From Argentina anserina (Eukaryota > Streptophyta > Magnoliopsida > Rosales > Rosaceae): a stretch of DNA of 64,000 nucleotides. The stretch is from NCBI RefSeq assembly GCF_933775445.1, contig NC_065877.1, forward strand, positions 30,318,001 through 30,382,000. The letters are read 5' to 3'. Shown here piece by piece: positions 46,861 to 58,644 of this stretch. The notes beneath the pieces were generated by a model. That model was not told the DNA's origin and ran no database searches. It was given only the letters and a program-made list of their open reading frames with translations. The position numbers and the translations under genes are program-made. How positions within the stretch are numbered: the first letter of the stretch is position 1; every line of letters starts with the position of its first letter.

Positions 46861-48651
46861 TACAAATAAGAGTGATTCTAGTTACACACTCACACCTTAA
46901 TAATTGCTATCTAAACCTCCATCATCTAAACAAAAATAGAAGGGACTTACACCTTAATAATTGCTATCTAAACCTCCATCATCATTTTTTTCCTGAATTT
47001 TCTAAATTTTCTCCTTTAATTTCTATATACACCTCCTTCTATTTTTGTTTTTTTTCATTCTCATTTTCTTATGTTTCAATTAAAAAAAGGCATTTGTTCA
47101 ATCTTTATTCTCATTTTGTTCTGCTCTAACCTTAGATTTAATCACTTCAAATTAAAAACATTGATCTCATATAGTTCAATTAATACATATTAGTTTCCTA
47201 AACTTGATTAACAATAAGATTTTTAACACAAAAGAAAATTTTAAAATAAGATTTTTCAACCTAACACTCTACAATCTAGTACAACAAAGTTTAAATTGAA
47301 TTTGATTCAACTCCCAAAATACAATATGCTTTAATGGAAAATATAAATATGTTGTAATTTGAAAAAGTGAAGTCGTAAATGTGAGAGGTTTTAAAAAAAA
47401 ATTAAGGTGAAAGTTTAGGGGATAAAATAGGGTTTAAATAATTAGTGAGGTATAGATAAAAAATATATATGGAGATGTATCTAGAAGAGATGTATTAAAT
47501 ACACACCCTATATCTCTTAATACACACCTCATTATTTTAAGTATGTTAAATGACAAGAATAAACATATTAATATATGAAAAGAAAAAAGAGGAAATGAAA
47601 AAGAAAAACTGATTGACCTAGACGTTGGATAAATATAATGCAACGAAACTAATCGGTTAGAATTCACTAACGACAGTCTTGAACCCACAAGATTAGGGTT
47701 TCTCGAATCCATAAGAAGTTCTGGAATCCACAAGGAAAATTGAGAAACTCAAAAGTTTCATAATATAAAAGATGTCTCGTACGACCACAAGAGGTGGCTT
47801 AAATACTAAAACGAAACCCTAGGGCCCTAACAAAAGCATAATCAAGCCATGAGTTAAAATAAAATAAATTCAGAAAACATTAAAAGTTGTTTTTGAGGAT
47901 TTAAATGACGTCGGATGCCCGAAAAAACACATACATCGTGGCAAAACGACGAGTTTGGTTTCTAAGCTTGTAGCCCAAACATGAACAATACCGGCCTTCC
48001 ATTTCTTGTGTTGGTCCATTTGCTCTTCAATTCTTCGTGTCATGTGTTCTACATCAACATAATTACATATTAATATAGGTCAATGTATTGAATATTGGAT
48101 TTCTTTTTGTTTGGATTCCAACTGATTAATGACATAGTAAAGTTTTTTTTTTATACAGATGACATAGTTGAGTTGAGATGTTGGGTTACAAGACTTCATA
48201 GGTTTATACACACACACACACAAGGCTTTTCACATAAAGAGGTCTTTATCTTAACTTAAGATACGTATTTTCATTTTTGACCAACTTTTTGATCGTTAAC
48301 GTATTAAACTAATCAAAACCAATAGACGTATTGAATTTTCTGAACCTGAACCGTTCATATTTTGAGTAGAAAATCGAAGTTATGTGTACCTTAAAGGTTA
48401 TGAAATTGGCTGAAATTTTGTGAAGATGATCTATACGTTATTACCTAGATAGTTGACGGTGGAGATGTGAAAACTAGTTAAATTATAATTATACTAAATA
48501 ATAATATATTTCATATTAAATAGATAAAGGATAATTTTGGTACTTTGGGTGTGTATTTAGAGAAAAATTGACATAAAACTTTAAATCGATAGTGTATTAA
48601 GATGTGAGTGTGTATTTAAAACTTCTCTATCTAGAATCACCCTACAAGTAA
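46861..48651. mobile_element. Non-autonomous MULE-like element, about 1.77 kb
   Basis: Flanks TACAAATAA (46861-46869) and TACAAGTAA (48643-48651) match at 8 of 9 bases. Inward, GAGTGATTCTAG on the left and, in reverse, GGGTGATTCTAG on the right form inverted ends, followed by ACACTCACA(C/T)CTTAATA on both sides. A unit of about 35 bp (ACACCTTAATAATTGCTATC and on) is repeated directly at about 46891 and 46949. There is no transposase. The middle may hold nested insertions. Confidence 0.65.
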
Positions 48652-49035
48652 TCATTTTAAAAAAGAAAACACACGTATCATTTTGTATAGATCTTTGGGT
48701 GAGTACCAAAAGCTAGCTAATTAAAAGATCAATTCTTTTTAGTTTTTGGTTGAGTTTATGAGAAAGACCGGTTTAGGTTGGGTTGAATAATTGAAGAGAA
48801 ATAGGAACATGCACACCGTTGACCCTGCGACACCTCTAAAACTTGCAGCGCACTCCTATCCTCGTCAGCGTTCGCCATTTTCTACTAGACTTGGAGTCCA
48901 AGCGAAAGAACTTTCTCCTTAGTATTGATTACTGCGCTTTACGACAAGCTTACTATAATTCAAAATTAATACGGAACACGTACCCAATTTGATCTCTATT
49001 TGTCACTAGCTACCAATGCAACACATCTATATGAC
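48652..49035. other. Spacer and promoter region of UGT85 array copy 4
   Basis: No coding signal. Leads into a TATA box at 49036. Confidence 0.4.
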
Positions 49036-49043
49036 TATATAAA
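49036..49043 (+). promoter_or_regulatory. TATA box of UGT85 array copy 4
   Basis: TATATAAA, 85 bases before the end of the leader at the ATG (49128). Good match and normal distance. Confidence 0.55.
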
Positions 49044-49127
49044 CATATCAAGGAAAACACATGTATTATAGAATTAGCTAGACTGAATCGATCAGACAAA
49101 CACTCAACAGCTAAGAGCCTAAGATCG

Positions 49128-50760
49128 ATGGGTTCCAATGGATTTGTAGCTGATAAACCCCATGCGGTTTGTGTTCCAGCTCCAGCTCAAAGCCATATAA
49201 AGGCAATGCTCAAATTAGCAAAGCTCCTCCACCACAAGGGTTTCCACATTACCTTTGTCAACACAGAGTTCAACCACAAACGCTTTCTTAAATCTCTAGG
49301 TCCCAACTCCCTCGACGGCTTGCCTGATTTTAAATTCGAGACCATACCCGATGGCATTCCGGCAGGTTCTAATTCCGATGATGAAAATGCCACCCAAAAC
49401 ATCCACATGATTTGTGAGGTTATCATGAAAGAGCTATTGCTGGCTCCTTTTCGAGAACTACTGTCGAAGCTCAATGGCAAAGACGTTGCTCCTCCAGTGA
49501 CTTGCGTCGTTTACGATAGTATGATGCCGTTTGTCAACACTGCTGCTGAAGAAGTTGGAGTGCCTAGAGCAGCCTTCATCCCTGCTGCTGCTTGCTGCTT
49601 TATGGGATGTAGGCAGTATCCTACTTTGGTTGAGAAAGGACTTGCACCACTCAAAGGTACTGTTGAAAACGAATATGCATCCATGAATCATGATACTGAG
49701 CTAATTAAGTTTTAGATTTTAACCATGCATCTTTTTCCGTATACCATGTATTACTATGTTACGTTAAATAGACATTTTCCTTTTTTCTTTTACTAATTAA
49801 CTACATGCATGGTTATTGGGTGTTGTAGATGAGACCTGCTTGACAAATGGGTTCTTGGACAAGGTATTAGATTGGGTTCCAGGAATGAAAAATATTCGTT
49901 TAAGGGATTTACCGGCCAACTTTCGAACTACAGACCCCGATGACATCGTGTTTATCATCACCATGGAATCAGCCCTTAGAGCAGATAAAGCTACGGCAAT
50001 AATTCTTCATACTTTTGATGCTTTGGAGCCTCAAATTCTGGAGGCTCTCTCTATGCTTAAGCTCCCACCTGTTTATACAATTGGGCCTCAACAATTACAC
50101 CTCAATCAATTACCAGAAGACCCCTTGAATATGGGATACAGTCTATGGAAAGAAGACACTGAGTGTCTCAAATGGCTCGAATCTAAGAAGCAAAACTCAG
50201 TTATTTATGTCAGCTTTGGCAGTATAGCGGTCATGTCACCACAGCATCTTGTAGAGTTCGGTTGGGGACTTGCAAATAGTAATGTTCCCTTCGTCTGGAT
50301 CATTAGACCCGATTTGGTAGTCGGTGAGTCCGCGATTTTGCCACCGGAGTTTGTAGCTGAAACCAAGGAAAGAGGTCTAATCACAAGTTGGTGTCCGCAG
50401 GAGCAAGTGCTGAACCACCCATCAGTTGGAGGGTTTTTGACGCACAGCGGTTGGAACTCAACCATTGAGAGTTTGTGTGCAGGTGTGCCTATGCTGTGTT
50501 GGCCATACTTTGCTGATCAGCAAACAAATTGTTGGTCTGCTTGTAATGAATGGGGCATTGGCATGGAGATCAGTACTGATGTCAAGAGAGACGAAGTCGA
50601 GAAGCTTGTTAGAGAGTTGATGCAGGGAGAAAAGGGTAAGAAAATGAAAAATAAGGCCTTGGAGTGGAAGAAGCTTGCGGAGGAAGCTACTGCTCCCCAT
50701 GGTTCATCATCCAAGAACTTGGAAAATTTAGTGAATCAAGTTCTACTACAGGAAACATAA
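49128..50760 (+). CDS. UGT85-family UDP-glucosyltransferase, array copy 4
   Basis: Exons 49128-49656 and 49829-50760, phase-1 intron, 486 aa. H23 in PAQSHIKAML and D130 in VVYDSMM serve as the catalytic pair; the following Gly-Phe/Trp of the other copies is Ser-Met here, so the acceptor pocket may differ. The 180-190 loop of exon 1 is also distinct (AFIPAAACCFMG). The PSPG box reads WCPQEQVLNHPSVGGF, THSGWNSTIES, MLCWPYFADQQ. Its exon 2 is closest by eye to copy 5 (LHLNQLPEDPLN, SFGSIAVMSPQHLVEFGWGLANSNV). No defects. Confidence 0.92.
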
Positions 50761-52400
50761 GGGCAGATGTTGGTCTGATAATTAGTAACTTAAAGCTATC
50801 CATGTTTAATTTGTAATAAGACAAGCACCTGCTATCTTGGGATGCATGTAAATTTGTTTTTGGAATTTAATTTTTGGGTGGAAAATAGTCCTATTCATTG
50901 GCCATCCGATGTACTCTGAAATTTTGTCTTTGGAAATAAAATATATAACGTAGTTGGGCTTGAGATTGCTGTTTTCGTGTCTCATTTTTTATGACAATAG
51001 ATTGAAAAAATGATATTTATCTTCCTCGTTACAAATAGATAAGATATTTACTGAACTGTGTTTTTGAAGTTGTGGTGCGTCTGAGAAGCATCTCCATCGT
51101 GTAAATTTTTACTGTTCAACTTCGTTGAACATCAATTCCAGGCCTCAAAATAGGCTCAGGAGAAACTATTTGAATATATTGAAGAAAAAATAGGAGTGAT
51201 TTCCTTACTACATGGCGTATTTGTGTATGAGAATCACTTCTCATGACCGAAAATATCATTAAACTTTTGAAGGTATGAAAGTCTGGGTCGAATTCAAAGT
51301 TGTGATAGCGGGTGTGATAACTGACAAGTAGTGTGACAGATGTGTGATATGTAGTGTGATAGGACTGACATCGGGTGTGATAGCAGATGTGACATGCCGA
51401 GAGAAAATATCTAAATATGCGAAATAATGTTAAAATTCAGAGGAGATTGGTATGAGTATGCTCAGAATGAAGATAATAACTAGAATTAGGGAACCTTAAG
51501 CTCCAATTTTGCTGAAATTGCTTAGAGCACCGGCATCGACGGCGTCAGCCCCCTTACGAAGATTTATGCGCCTTGTACGGTGGTCGGTGCAGAGTATGTA
51601 GGGTATCAAATGAAAGAGGAGAGATAGATATTTCTAACAGTACCAACAACTCTCAAATCTATCGCCGGACAATAAAGTTATGGTCGGAATTAGAAAATGA
51701 AGGAAAGAGAAAAAGAAATGGTAAAATTGTCTGGAAATTATTTTAAAAGTGATTATTTTCTAATTTTGTTCTAAGCTTGTTAACTATTTTCTAATTTATA
51801 GTCAATTGAGAAAACTTTTTTGTAATTAGAAAATAAATTGTGGCTCTTTTCTAATTTATGATGGGAAATGATACTATTTTATAATTTACCTAATATTTAT
51901 TTGCTTGTAATCAAAATTGAAAAAAAAAACAGAAAATGAGGACATCTTCTCTAGAGCATAATCTAGAATCTGTTTGGCCTCGTTAATATTTAGTTTGGAT
52001 AAAACCCAGTAGAAAAACGCTCCCGACTGAGAAAAGAGTACCATCGCGTTATTATTTATCAAAGGTTGATTTCAACACCTGTTGGGTACCGTTGACAGTT
52101 TTTTCAGTCGAAAATGAAGTGTCCATGTTGGGTCACGATGTAATGACTTATGATCGATCCTCTCAATAATTCTGTAACAAAAGACCAAACTTTATCTAAA
52201 AAAAAAAAACAAGACAATAAACTTTCAGAAATACAATACATGAGACCGAATAGGCAAATACCATTTGGACACTCAAATATCTATAGCACATGTAACTTGA
52301 AGCCCACCGTACTATTATGTGATAAGTTTCTTTTTCTTAAAAATAAATTTTCTCCTACCTTCCTTTTGGAAGTTCTTAAGAATGATGGTTTTCAACCTCC
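50761..52400. other. Spacer between copy 4 and the gypsy element
   Basis: Holds the 3' UTR of copy 4. A degenerate GGTGTGATA-type repeat lies at 51300-51395. AT-rich DNA follows with no recognisable gene. Confidence 0.4.
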
Positions 52401-52404
52401 CTAG

Positions 52405-52943
52405 TGTCACATCCCGCCAAAGTTAAGCCAAATTTTACCTTGAGCATTCTAGACGGATCCGGAATATGGCGGAACTCCTTGGAAGGTCATAGAAGATCCT
52501 AGAAGATGGTGGAAGTCTCATGAAGCCTTGAGACATTTCCGGATTTCTCTAGAACTTTGGAGAGGCTAGTGGAACTAGACCACTCTAGAGTTCTCTAGAA
52601 CACTCAAGGATCATCTTAGAAGCATGTAGAGTTGTATAGACTTATGTAGAGTTCTCTAGAATTCTCTACAATGTACTTAGTCCTAGAAATATCTAGAACT
52701 TGTAAAGTAGGATGAGGAGGCCTATAAATAGCAAGGCACCCCTCTCATTTGTTCAATCAAGCAATCTAGCAAGCAAGCTATCAAGTAAACTTGTAAGTTC
52801 TCTTATTCAATATAAGTTCTCTTTCGAAATATTCTTTTGCCTTTCAATTGTTCTAGCAAGGCGTTTGCGAGTAAGGCTGACTTAGCATAAGGGAGTTGTT
52901 AAGGCCGCACGAGTAGCATAGAGAAAGAAGTAAGCTCGTGACA
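52405..52943 (+). repeat. 5' LTR of the gypsy element
   Basis: TGTCACATCCCGCC at the start and GCTCGTGACA at the end. TATAAATA at 52723-52730 is a likely promoter. CTAGAAC/GAATTCTCTAGA-like short palindromic units recur at 52540-52680. Confidence 0.95.
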
Positions 52944-52945
52944 GT

Positions 52946-52957
52946 TGGTATCAGAGC
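52946..52957 (+). other. Primer-binding site, tRNA-Met type
   Basis: TGGTATCAGAGC, two bases after the 5' LTR. It is complementary to the 3' end of plant initiator tRNA-Met and primes minus-strand DNA. Confidence 0.93.
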
Positions 52958-52988
52958 CGAAGTTCGATCAAGAGGCTAGCTCGACAGA

Positions 52989-53856
52989 ATGGCAAAGAAT
53001 GGCAATCCTGTTGGTAGTGGTTCCGACGACACGCAAGAGAAGGGTCATGAAGAACTTGTCAACCCGACGGTTCCAAAGAAGGAACGAGTGAAGGACATGT
53101 TAGCTGCAATCGACTCACGTCTAGCTCAAGTGGAAGAGAGCGTGAGTGGCATGGGGGCCCAGGTGGAAGACTTAGAGGCGGAGGATGCCGCAATCCACAC
53201 TGCGATCAAGGGCATGATGCTCAAGCTAGAGGAGTCCTTGCGAGGAGAGATTGACAAGGTTCGCGAGGAGTTCATGGGGGAACTCGCCCGGATGCGTGAA
53301 GTACAATAGCATGTTTGCACGCATGGAGGAGATGCAGGCAAATTCTGCACGCATGGAGGCAATGGAAGCAGATCTTGCCCTATGCAAGCGCGCACTAGCC
53401 GCGGGGGCTAGCACCAACAACAATGTAGAAGCCAAGCGGATCGAGGTGCCAAAGCCAAAGAGCTTCGGAGGCATGCGCAACGCTCGAGAAGTAGACAACT
53501 TCTTATGGGGGCTAGACCAATACTTTGGGGCCGTAGGCATCATGGAGGAGGATGCCAAGATAAAGACCGCGACTCTTTATCTCACCGACACCGCCATGTT
53601 ATGGTGGAGGAGAAGGCGAGGAGATATCGAAAGAGGTATGTGCACCATCTCTACCTTTGATGACTTTGTTAAAGAGCTCAATAAGCAATTTTATCCCGAG
53701 AATGCCGAGGATGAGGCAAGAGCTCGCTTGCGAAGGCTCAAGCACACCGGGCCAATTTGTGACTATGTTAGAGAATTCACTAACTTGGTGCTTGAGATTC
53801 CCGACCTATCCGACAAGGATGCTTTCTTCAATTTCATGGATGGTCTCCAATCATAG
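52989..53856 (+). pseudogene. gag region of the gypsy element, frameshifted and with a stop
   Basis: The capsid part starts with ATG at 52989 (MAKNGNPVGSG). The first frame ends with a stop at 53307-53309, while the homologous text goes on in another frame, showing a frameshift near 53290-53310. Coiled-coil-like Met/Glu/Ala text (MEEMQANSARMEAMEADLALCK) is followed by the retrotransposon gag core: PKPKSFGG, WGLDQYF, KIKTATLYLTDTAMLWW, FDDFVKELNKQFYP. An in-frame TAG at 53854-53856 separates it from the rest. Two lesions make Gag unlikely to be produced from this copy. Confidence 0.88.
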
Positions 53857-56800
53857 GCCAAGACGGAGCTTAGGCGACGTGGAGTGCAAGACCTTGCTAC
53901 CGCCATAGTCGTGGCCGAAGGCTTAGTTGATTTCTCAAGTCCAAGAGAGTCCACCAAGCCAAAGGAGAAGAAGAGCAACTATGCCAAAGGTGGGGGAGAC
54001 AAAATCCAACGCAAGGAGGAGCCCCGCCGTGAGAGCTACTCGGCAAGGTTCAAGGATAAAGGCAAGTCAAGAGACATGCGGAACTCGGACAAGCCAAATG
54101 ACAACATGTGCTTCATATGCAATGGTCCACATTGGGCTAGACATTGCCCACAAAGGAGAGCATTAAGCGCACTCTTAGGAAGTCATCAAGGCGAGAGTGA
54201 AGCCGAGGGTGGCAATGGAGGTGCACACTTGGGGTCTTTGCAGGTGCTTAATGCAATCCGCTCTACACCCAAGGTCCAAGCCAAAGGTTTACTCTTCACG
54301 GACATCAGCATAGGTGGAAAGCCAACAACGGCAATGCTCGACACGGGGGCAACCCACAACTTCATTTCCATTGAGGAGGCACGCATGCTAGGACTAAAGG
54401 CAAGCAATGTATGGGGCTCCATCAAGGCGGTTAACTCACCTGCCCGCCCCATACAAGGAGTAGCTCGAGGAGTCAAGACAAGCGTGGGAACTTGGAGTGG
54501 GAACCTAGACTTCTCGATAGTACCGATGGATGACTACAAGGTAGTCTTAGGGTTGGAGTTCCATGATCAAGTCAAGGCATTCCCAGTGCCATTCGCCAAT
54601 AGCTTATGCATTATGGATGGCGAGAGGTCGTGTGTGGTGCCAACAACCCGAGGAGCAAAGCAAGACATCAAGGTCTTGTCGGCATTACAATTCAAGAAAG
54701 GCATCAAGAGGGAAGAGGAAAGCTACTTGGCCATCCTCAGTGAGTTCGATGACGAGGAGCCAAGGCCACAAGATGACATGCCCAAGGAGGTAGCTGCAGT
54801 TCTTGAGGAATTCAAGGATGTATCACCCACGGAGCTGCCCAAGAGACTACCCCCAAGGAGAGAGATCGACCATGAGATAGAATTGGAACTAGGGACCAAA
54901 CCACCCGCCATGGGTGCATACCGCATGGCACCGCCGGAGTTAGCGGAGCTAAGGAGGCAATTGAAGGAGCTTTTGGACGCGGGGTTCATTAGACCTTCGA
55001 AAGCCCCGTTCGGTGCCCCGGTGTTGTTCCAAAAGAAGAAGGATGGATCTCTTCGCATGTGCATCGACTATAGGGCGCTTAACAAGATCACGGTAAAGAA
55101 CAAGTACCCTATTCCTCTCATTGCCGATCTCTTTGATCAATTGGGCCATGCACGATATTTTTCCAAGTTAGACCTTCGCTCGGGGTACTACCAAGTGCGC
55201 ATTGCGGAAGGAGATGAGCCAAAAACCGCATGCATCACAAGGTACGGTTCTTATGAATTCTTGGTCATGCTATTCGGTCTAACTAATGCACCGGCAACCT
55301 TTTGCACCTTGATGAACAAGTTATTCCACCCCTACTTGGATCGGTTTGTGGTCGTCTACTTGGACGACATAGTGGTGTATAGCAAGACCATGCGAGAGCA
55401 TGTGGAGCGTTTGCGGGAAGTGCTTAAGGTTTTGAGGGAAAACCAGTTATACATCAAGATGGAGAAATGCTCATTCGCGAAGCCGGAGGTGTCGTTCTTG
55501 GGGCACAAGATCAAGGACGGCAAGCTTATGATGGAGGATTGCAAGGTGCATTCCATCCAAGAATGGGAGCCACCCACCAAGGTACATGACTTAAGATCTT
55601 TTCTTGGGCTAGTTAACTATTATCGCCGCTTTATCAAGGGATACTCGGCGAGGGCTGCACCATTAACCGACCTTCTCAAGAAGAACAAGGCATGGGAGTG
55701 GACATCGGAATGTCAAGAAGCCTTTGAAGACTTGAAGAAGGCGATATGCGAGGAGCCCGTACTCAGCCTACCGGATCACTCCAAGCCATATGAGGTGCAC
55801 ACCGATGCTTCCGACTTTGCCATTGGCGGAGTACTAATGCAAGAAGGACATTCAATTGCTTATGAGAGTCGGAAGCTTAATGACACGGAGCGGCGCTACA
55901 CCGTGCAAGAGAAGGAGATGACTGCCGTCATCCATTGCCTTCGAGTGTGGCGACACTACTTGCTTGGGACCAAGTTTGTGATCATGACCGACAACGTAGC
56001 AACAAGCTACTTCCAAACTCAAAAGAAGCTAAGTCCAAAGCAAGCAAGGTGGCAAGACTTCTTGGCGGAGTTCGACTACACCATGGAGTACAAGCCCGGA
56101 AAGGCGAATGTGGTAGCGGATGCACTAAGCCGCAAGGCGGAGTTTGCAAGCATCTCTCAAGTCACTAGCCCATTACTAAGCAAGATCAAGGAGGGACTGA
56201 AGGTAGACCCTCAAGCACAAAACCTCATCACCTTAGTGAAGGAAGGAAAAACCCGGAGGTTTTGGCTAGACGACGATCTTCTCTACACGAGAGGCCGCCG
56301 CATCTACGTACCAAAGTGGGGCAGCTTACGAAGGGAGCTAACTAAGGAATGTCATGATTCGAAATGGGCCGGCCACCCAGGTATGAAACGCACACTTGCC
56401 TTGTTAAAGTCCATGTATTATTGGCCTAGGATGCGAGACGGGGTCGAAGAGTATGTGAGGACATGTCTAGTTTGCCAACAAGACAAAGTAATCCAGCAGC
56501 AGCCGGGGGGCTTGCTTGACCCCTTACCCATACCGGAGAGACCATGGGAGAGTGTCTCTATGGACTTCATCACTTGCCTGCCGAAGTCCGAAGGGTTTGG
56601 AAGCATCATTGTGGTGGTGGAAAGATTTAGCAAGTATGCAACCTTCATGGCTGCATCTGCCGACTACACAGCGGAGGAGACAGCAAGGCTATTCCTACGC
56701 AATGTAGTCAAGCTTTGGGGAGTTCCAAAGAACATTGTCAGCGACAGAGACCCGCGCTTCACGGGGAGATTTTGGACGGAGCTGTTCAAAATGTTGGGGT

Positions 56801-57621
56801 TAGACTTGAACTTTTCAACAAGCTTCCATCCACAAAGCGACGGTCAAACGGAGCGCGTCAATGTGCTCTTGGAGCTATACTTACGGCACTACGTGAGTGC
56901 CAATCAAAAGGATTGGGCCAAGCTTTTAGATGTGGCGCAGTTTTCCTACAACATGCAGCAAAGTGAGGCCACCAACAAGAGCCATTTTGAGATCGTTTTG
57001 GGACAGCAGCCTACTACCCCTCTATCCCTTGCCACTCACTATGAAGGGAAGAGTCCAGCCGCATTCAAGTTCGCCAAGTCATGGCATGAGCAAGCGGAGT
57101 TAGCTCGAGCGGCGTTGCACAAGGCTGCCAAGAGGATGAAGAAGTGGGCGGACAAGAAGAGGAGGCGTGTCGAGTTCAAGGAAGGCGACCTTGTACTTGT
57201 GAAACTCTTGCCGCAACAGTTCAAGGCCTTTAGAAAGGTGCACAAAGGCTTGATCCGCAGGTATGAAGGGCCATTTGAAGTTATCAAGCGCATCGGCAAA
57301 GTTTCATACAAGCTCAACCTCCCGCCCAAGTTAAAGATACATCCGGTCTTCCACGTGAGTATGTTGAAGCCCTACAATGAGGACGAGGAAGACCCATCGA
57401 GGGGAATATCGCATCGGGCACCAACGGCGGTAATCACCAACTTCGACAAGGAAGTCGATGAAGTACTCGCAGATCGGATCATTCGACGTCGAGGCGTACC
57501 AAGTTACAAAGAATACCTCATCAAGTGGAGAGGTCTGCCTGATACGGAAGCAAGCTGGGAGTCTGAAGATACGCTTTGGCAGTTCAAGGACATGATCCAG
57601 CGATACAATGAGGCGCGATGA
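53857..57621 (+). CDS. pol: gypsy polyprotein: zinc knuckle, protease, RT, RNase H, integrase, chromodomain
   Basis: The same frame as the end of gag continues unbroken to a stop at 57619-57621. Domains in order are: the zinc knuckle [13 protein letters not shown] near 54110-54150 (spacing C-x2-C-x3-H-x4-C, one residue short of the usual x4), protease with LDTGATHNF near 54340, reverse transcriptase with YLDDIVVYS near 55360, RNase H with [11 protein letters not shown] near 55800, an integrase HHCC finger (CHDSKWAGH to CLVCQQDK, 56350-56485) and a DDE core ([28 protein letters not shown]), a GPF/Y module [13 protein letters not shown], and a C-terminal chromodomain ([16 protein letters not shown], about 57510-57560). 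The chromodomain places it among chromoviruses; Galadriel-like is a guess. Confidence 0.95.
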   Translation, partial: AKTELRRRGVQDLATAIVVAEGLVDFSSPRESTKPKEKKSNYAKGGGDKIQRKEEPRRESYSARFKDKGKSRDMRNSDKPNDNMCFICNGPHWARHCPQRRALSALLGSHQGESEAEGGNGGAHLGSLQVLNAIRSTPKVQAKGLLFTDISIGGKPTTAMLDTGATHNFISIEEARMLGLKASNVWGSIKAVNSPARPIQGVARGVKTSVGTWSGNLDFSIVPMDDYKVVLGLEFHDQVKAFPVPFANSLCIMDGERSCVVPTTRGAKQDIKVLSALQFKKGIKREEESYLAILSEFDDEEPRPQDDMPKEVAAVLEEFKDVSPTELPKRLPPRREIDHEIELELGTKPPAMGAYRMAPPELAELRRQLKELLDAGFIRPSKAPFGAPVLFQKKKDGSLRMCIDYRALNKITVKNKYPIPLIADLFDQLGHARYFSKLDLRSGYYQVRIAEGDEPKTACITRYGSYEFLVMLFGLTNAPATFCTLMNKLFHPYLDRFVVVYLDDIVVYSKTMREHVERLREVLKVLRENQLYIKMEKCSFAKPEVSFLGHKIKDGKLMMEDCKVHSIQEWEPPTKVHDLRSFLGLVNYYRRFIKGYSARAAPLTDLLKKNKAWEWTSECQEAFEDLKKAICEEPVLSLPDHSKPYEVHTDASDFAIGGVLMQEGHSIAYESRKLNDTERRYTVQEKEMTAVIHCLRVWRHYLLGTKFVIMTDNVATSYFQTQKKLSPKQARWQDFLAEFDYTMEYKPGKANVVADALSRKAEFASISQVTSPLLSKIKEGLKVDPQAQNLITLVKEGKTRRFWLDDDLLYTRGRRIYVPKWGSLRRELTKECHDSKWAGHPGMKRTLALLKSMYYWPRMRDGVEEYVRTCLVCQQDKVIQQQPGGLLDPLPIPERPWESVSMDFITCLPKSEGFGSIIVVVERFSKYATFMAASADYTAEETARLFLRNVVKLWGVPKNIVSDRDPRFTGRFWTELFKMLGLDLNFSTSFHPQSDGQTERVNVLLELYLRHYVSANQKDWAKLLDVAQFSYNMQQSEATNKSHFEIVLGQQPTTPLSLATHYEGKSPAAFKFAKSWHEQAELARAALHKAAKRMKKWADKKRRRVEFKEGDLVLVKLLPQQFKAFRKVHKGLIRRYEGPFEVIKRIGKVSYKLNLPPKLKIHPVFHVSMLKPYNEDEEDPSRGISHRAPTAVITNFDKEVDEVLADRIIRRRGVPSYKEYLIKWRGLPDTEASWESEDTLWQFKDMIQRYNEAR

Positions 57622-57635
57622 GGGCATCGCGAGAT

Positions 57636-57649
57636 TTGGTGGGGGAGAA
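57636..57649 (+). other. Polypurine tract
   Basis: TTGGTGGGGGAGAA directly before the 3' LTR; primes plus-strand DNA. Confidence 0.85.
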
Positions 57650-58188
57650 TGTCACATCCCGCCAAAGTTAAGCCAAATTTTACCTTGAGCATTCTAGACG
57701 GATCCGGAATATGGCGGAACTCCTTGGAAGGTCATAGAAGATCCTAGAAGATGGTGGAAGTCTCAAGAAGCCTTGAGACATTTCCGGATTTCTCTAGAAC
57801 CTTGGAGAGCCTAGTGGAACTAGACTACTCTAGAGTTCTCTAGAACACTCAATGATCATCTTAGAAGCATGTAGAGTTGTATAGACTTATGTAGAGTTCT
57901 CTAGAATTCTCTACAATGTACTTAGTCCTAGAAATATCTAGAACTTGTAAAATAGGATGAGGAGGCCTATAAATAGCAATGCACCCCTCTCATTTGTTCA
58001 ATCAAGCAATCTAGCAAGCAAGCTATCTAGTAAACTTATAAGTTCTCTTATTCAATATAAGTTCTCTTTCGAAATATTCTCTTGCCTTTCAATTGTTCTA
58101 GCAGGACGTTTGCGAGTAAGGCTGACTTAGCATAAAGGAGTTGCTAAGACCGCACGAGTAGCATAGCGAAAGAAGTAAGCTCGTGACA
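57650..58188 (+). repeat. 3' LTR of the gypsy element
   Basis: Same length (539 bp) and ends as the 5' LTR, with about 16 single-base differences by eye and no indel. Confidence 0.95.
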
Positions 58189-58192
58189 CTAG

Positions 58193-58569
58193 GCTCTCTC
58201 TTTCTTCCCTTGTTGAGCTGAGCCGTGTGTGGCAAGCACTAATTGCTTAGGCTGTCTCTTTTCTTTCTTTTGCTTTCTGCTTGTTTTTTGGTCAATGCTT
58301 TCTGCTTGTTTGCTTCTCTTTTATTCTGCTTTCTTATTGTGTTTTGTTTCTGCTTTGGCCTCTTGGCCCTCTAATGGAAGTTGCTCCCGTTTAAAAAAAC
58401 AAAGAAAAAAGAAGCTAACTTGGAGTGCAATCTCGGCTTTTCTTTCCTCTTCTTCGTCCCTAGATTCCTATTCTATTCAAAGTTGAACGCATTGACCCAA
58501 AAAATTCAAAGTTGAACGCAGCGCCGGCAGCGGGCCAGACCTTATTTGAAAATCTAATGAATCATTTTG
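58193..58569. other. Spacer upstream of UGT85 array copy 5
   Basis: T/C-rich stretch at 58245-58350, and an AAAATTCAAAGTTGAACGCA unit present twice around 58475-58520. No gene. Confidence 0.4.
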
Positions 58570-58577
58570 TATAAATA
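58570..58577 (+). promoter_or_regulatory. TATA box of UGT85 array copy 5
   Basis: TATAAATA, 68 bases before the ATG at 58645. Confidence 0.55.
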
Positions 58578-58644
58578 ACAGACAAGATCGGACTTGCAAT
58601 ATTCAAACAGACACGTACAATCTCTAGCTAGCTAAGATCGATCG

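Larger units (their letters stand above)
52401..58192 (+). mobile_element. Ty3/gypsy chromovirus retrotransposon, full-length copy
   Basis: Complete element 52405-58188 flanked by CTAG at 52401-52404 and 58189-58192, a 4-bp duplication. It has two 539-bp LTRs, a tRNA-Met primer site, a polypurine tract, and a gag-pol region ending in a chromodomain. By eye the LTRs differ at about 16 of 539 positions (about 3%), so insertion is fairly recent but not new. pol is open and gag is damaged, so this copy would need outside Gag. It sits between UGT85 copies 4 and 5 without disrupting either. Confidence 0.95.
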
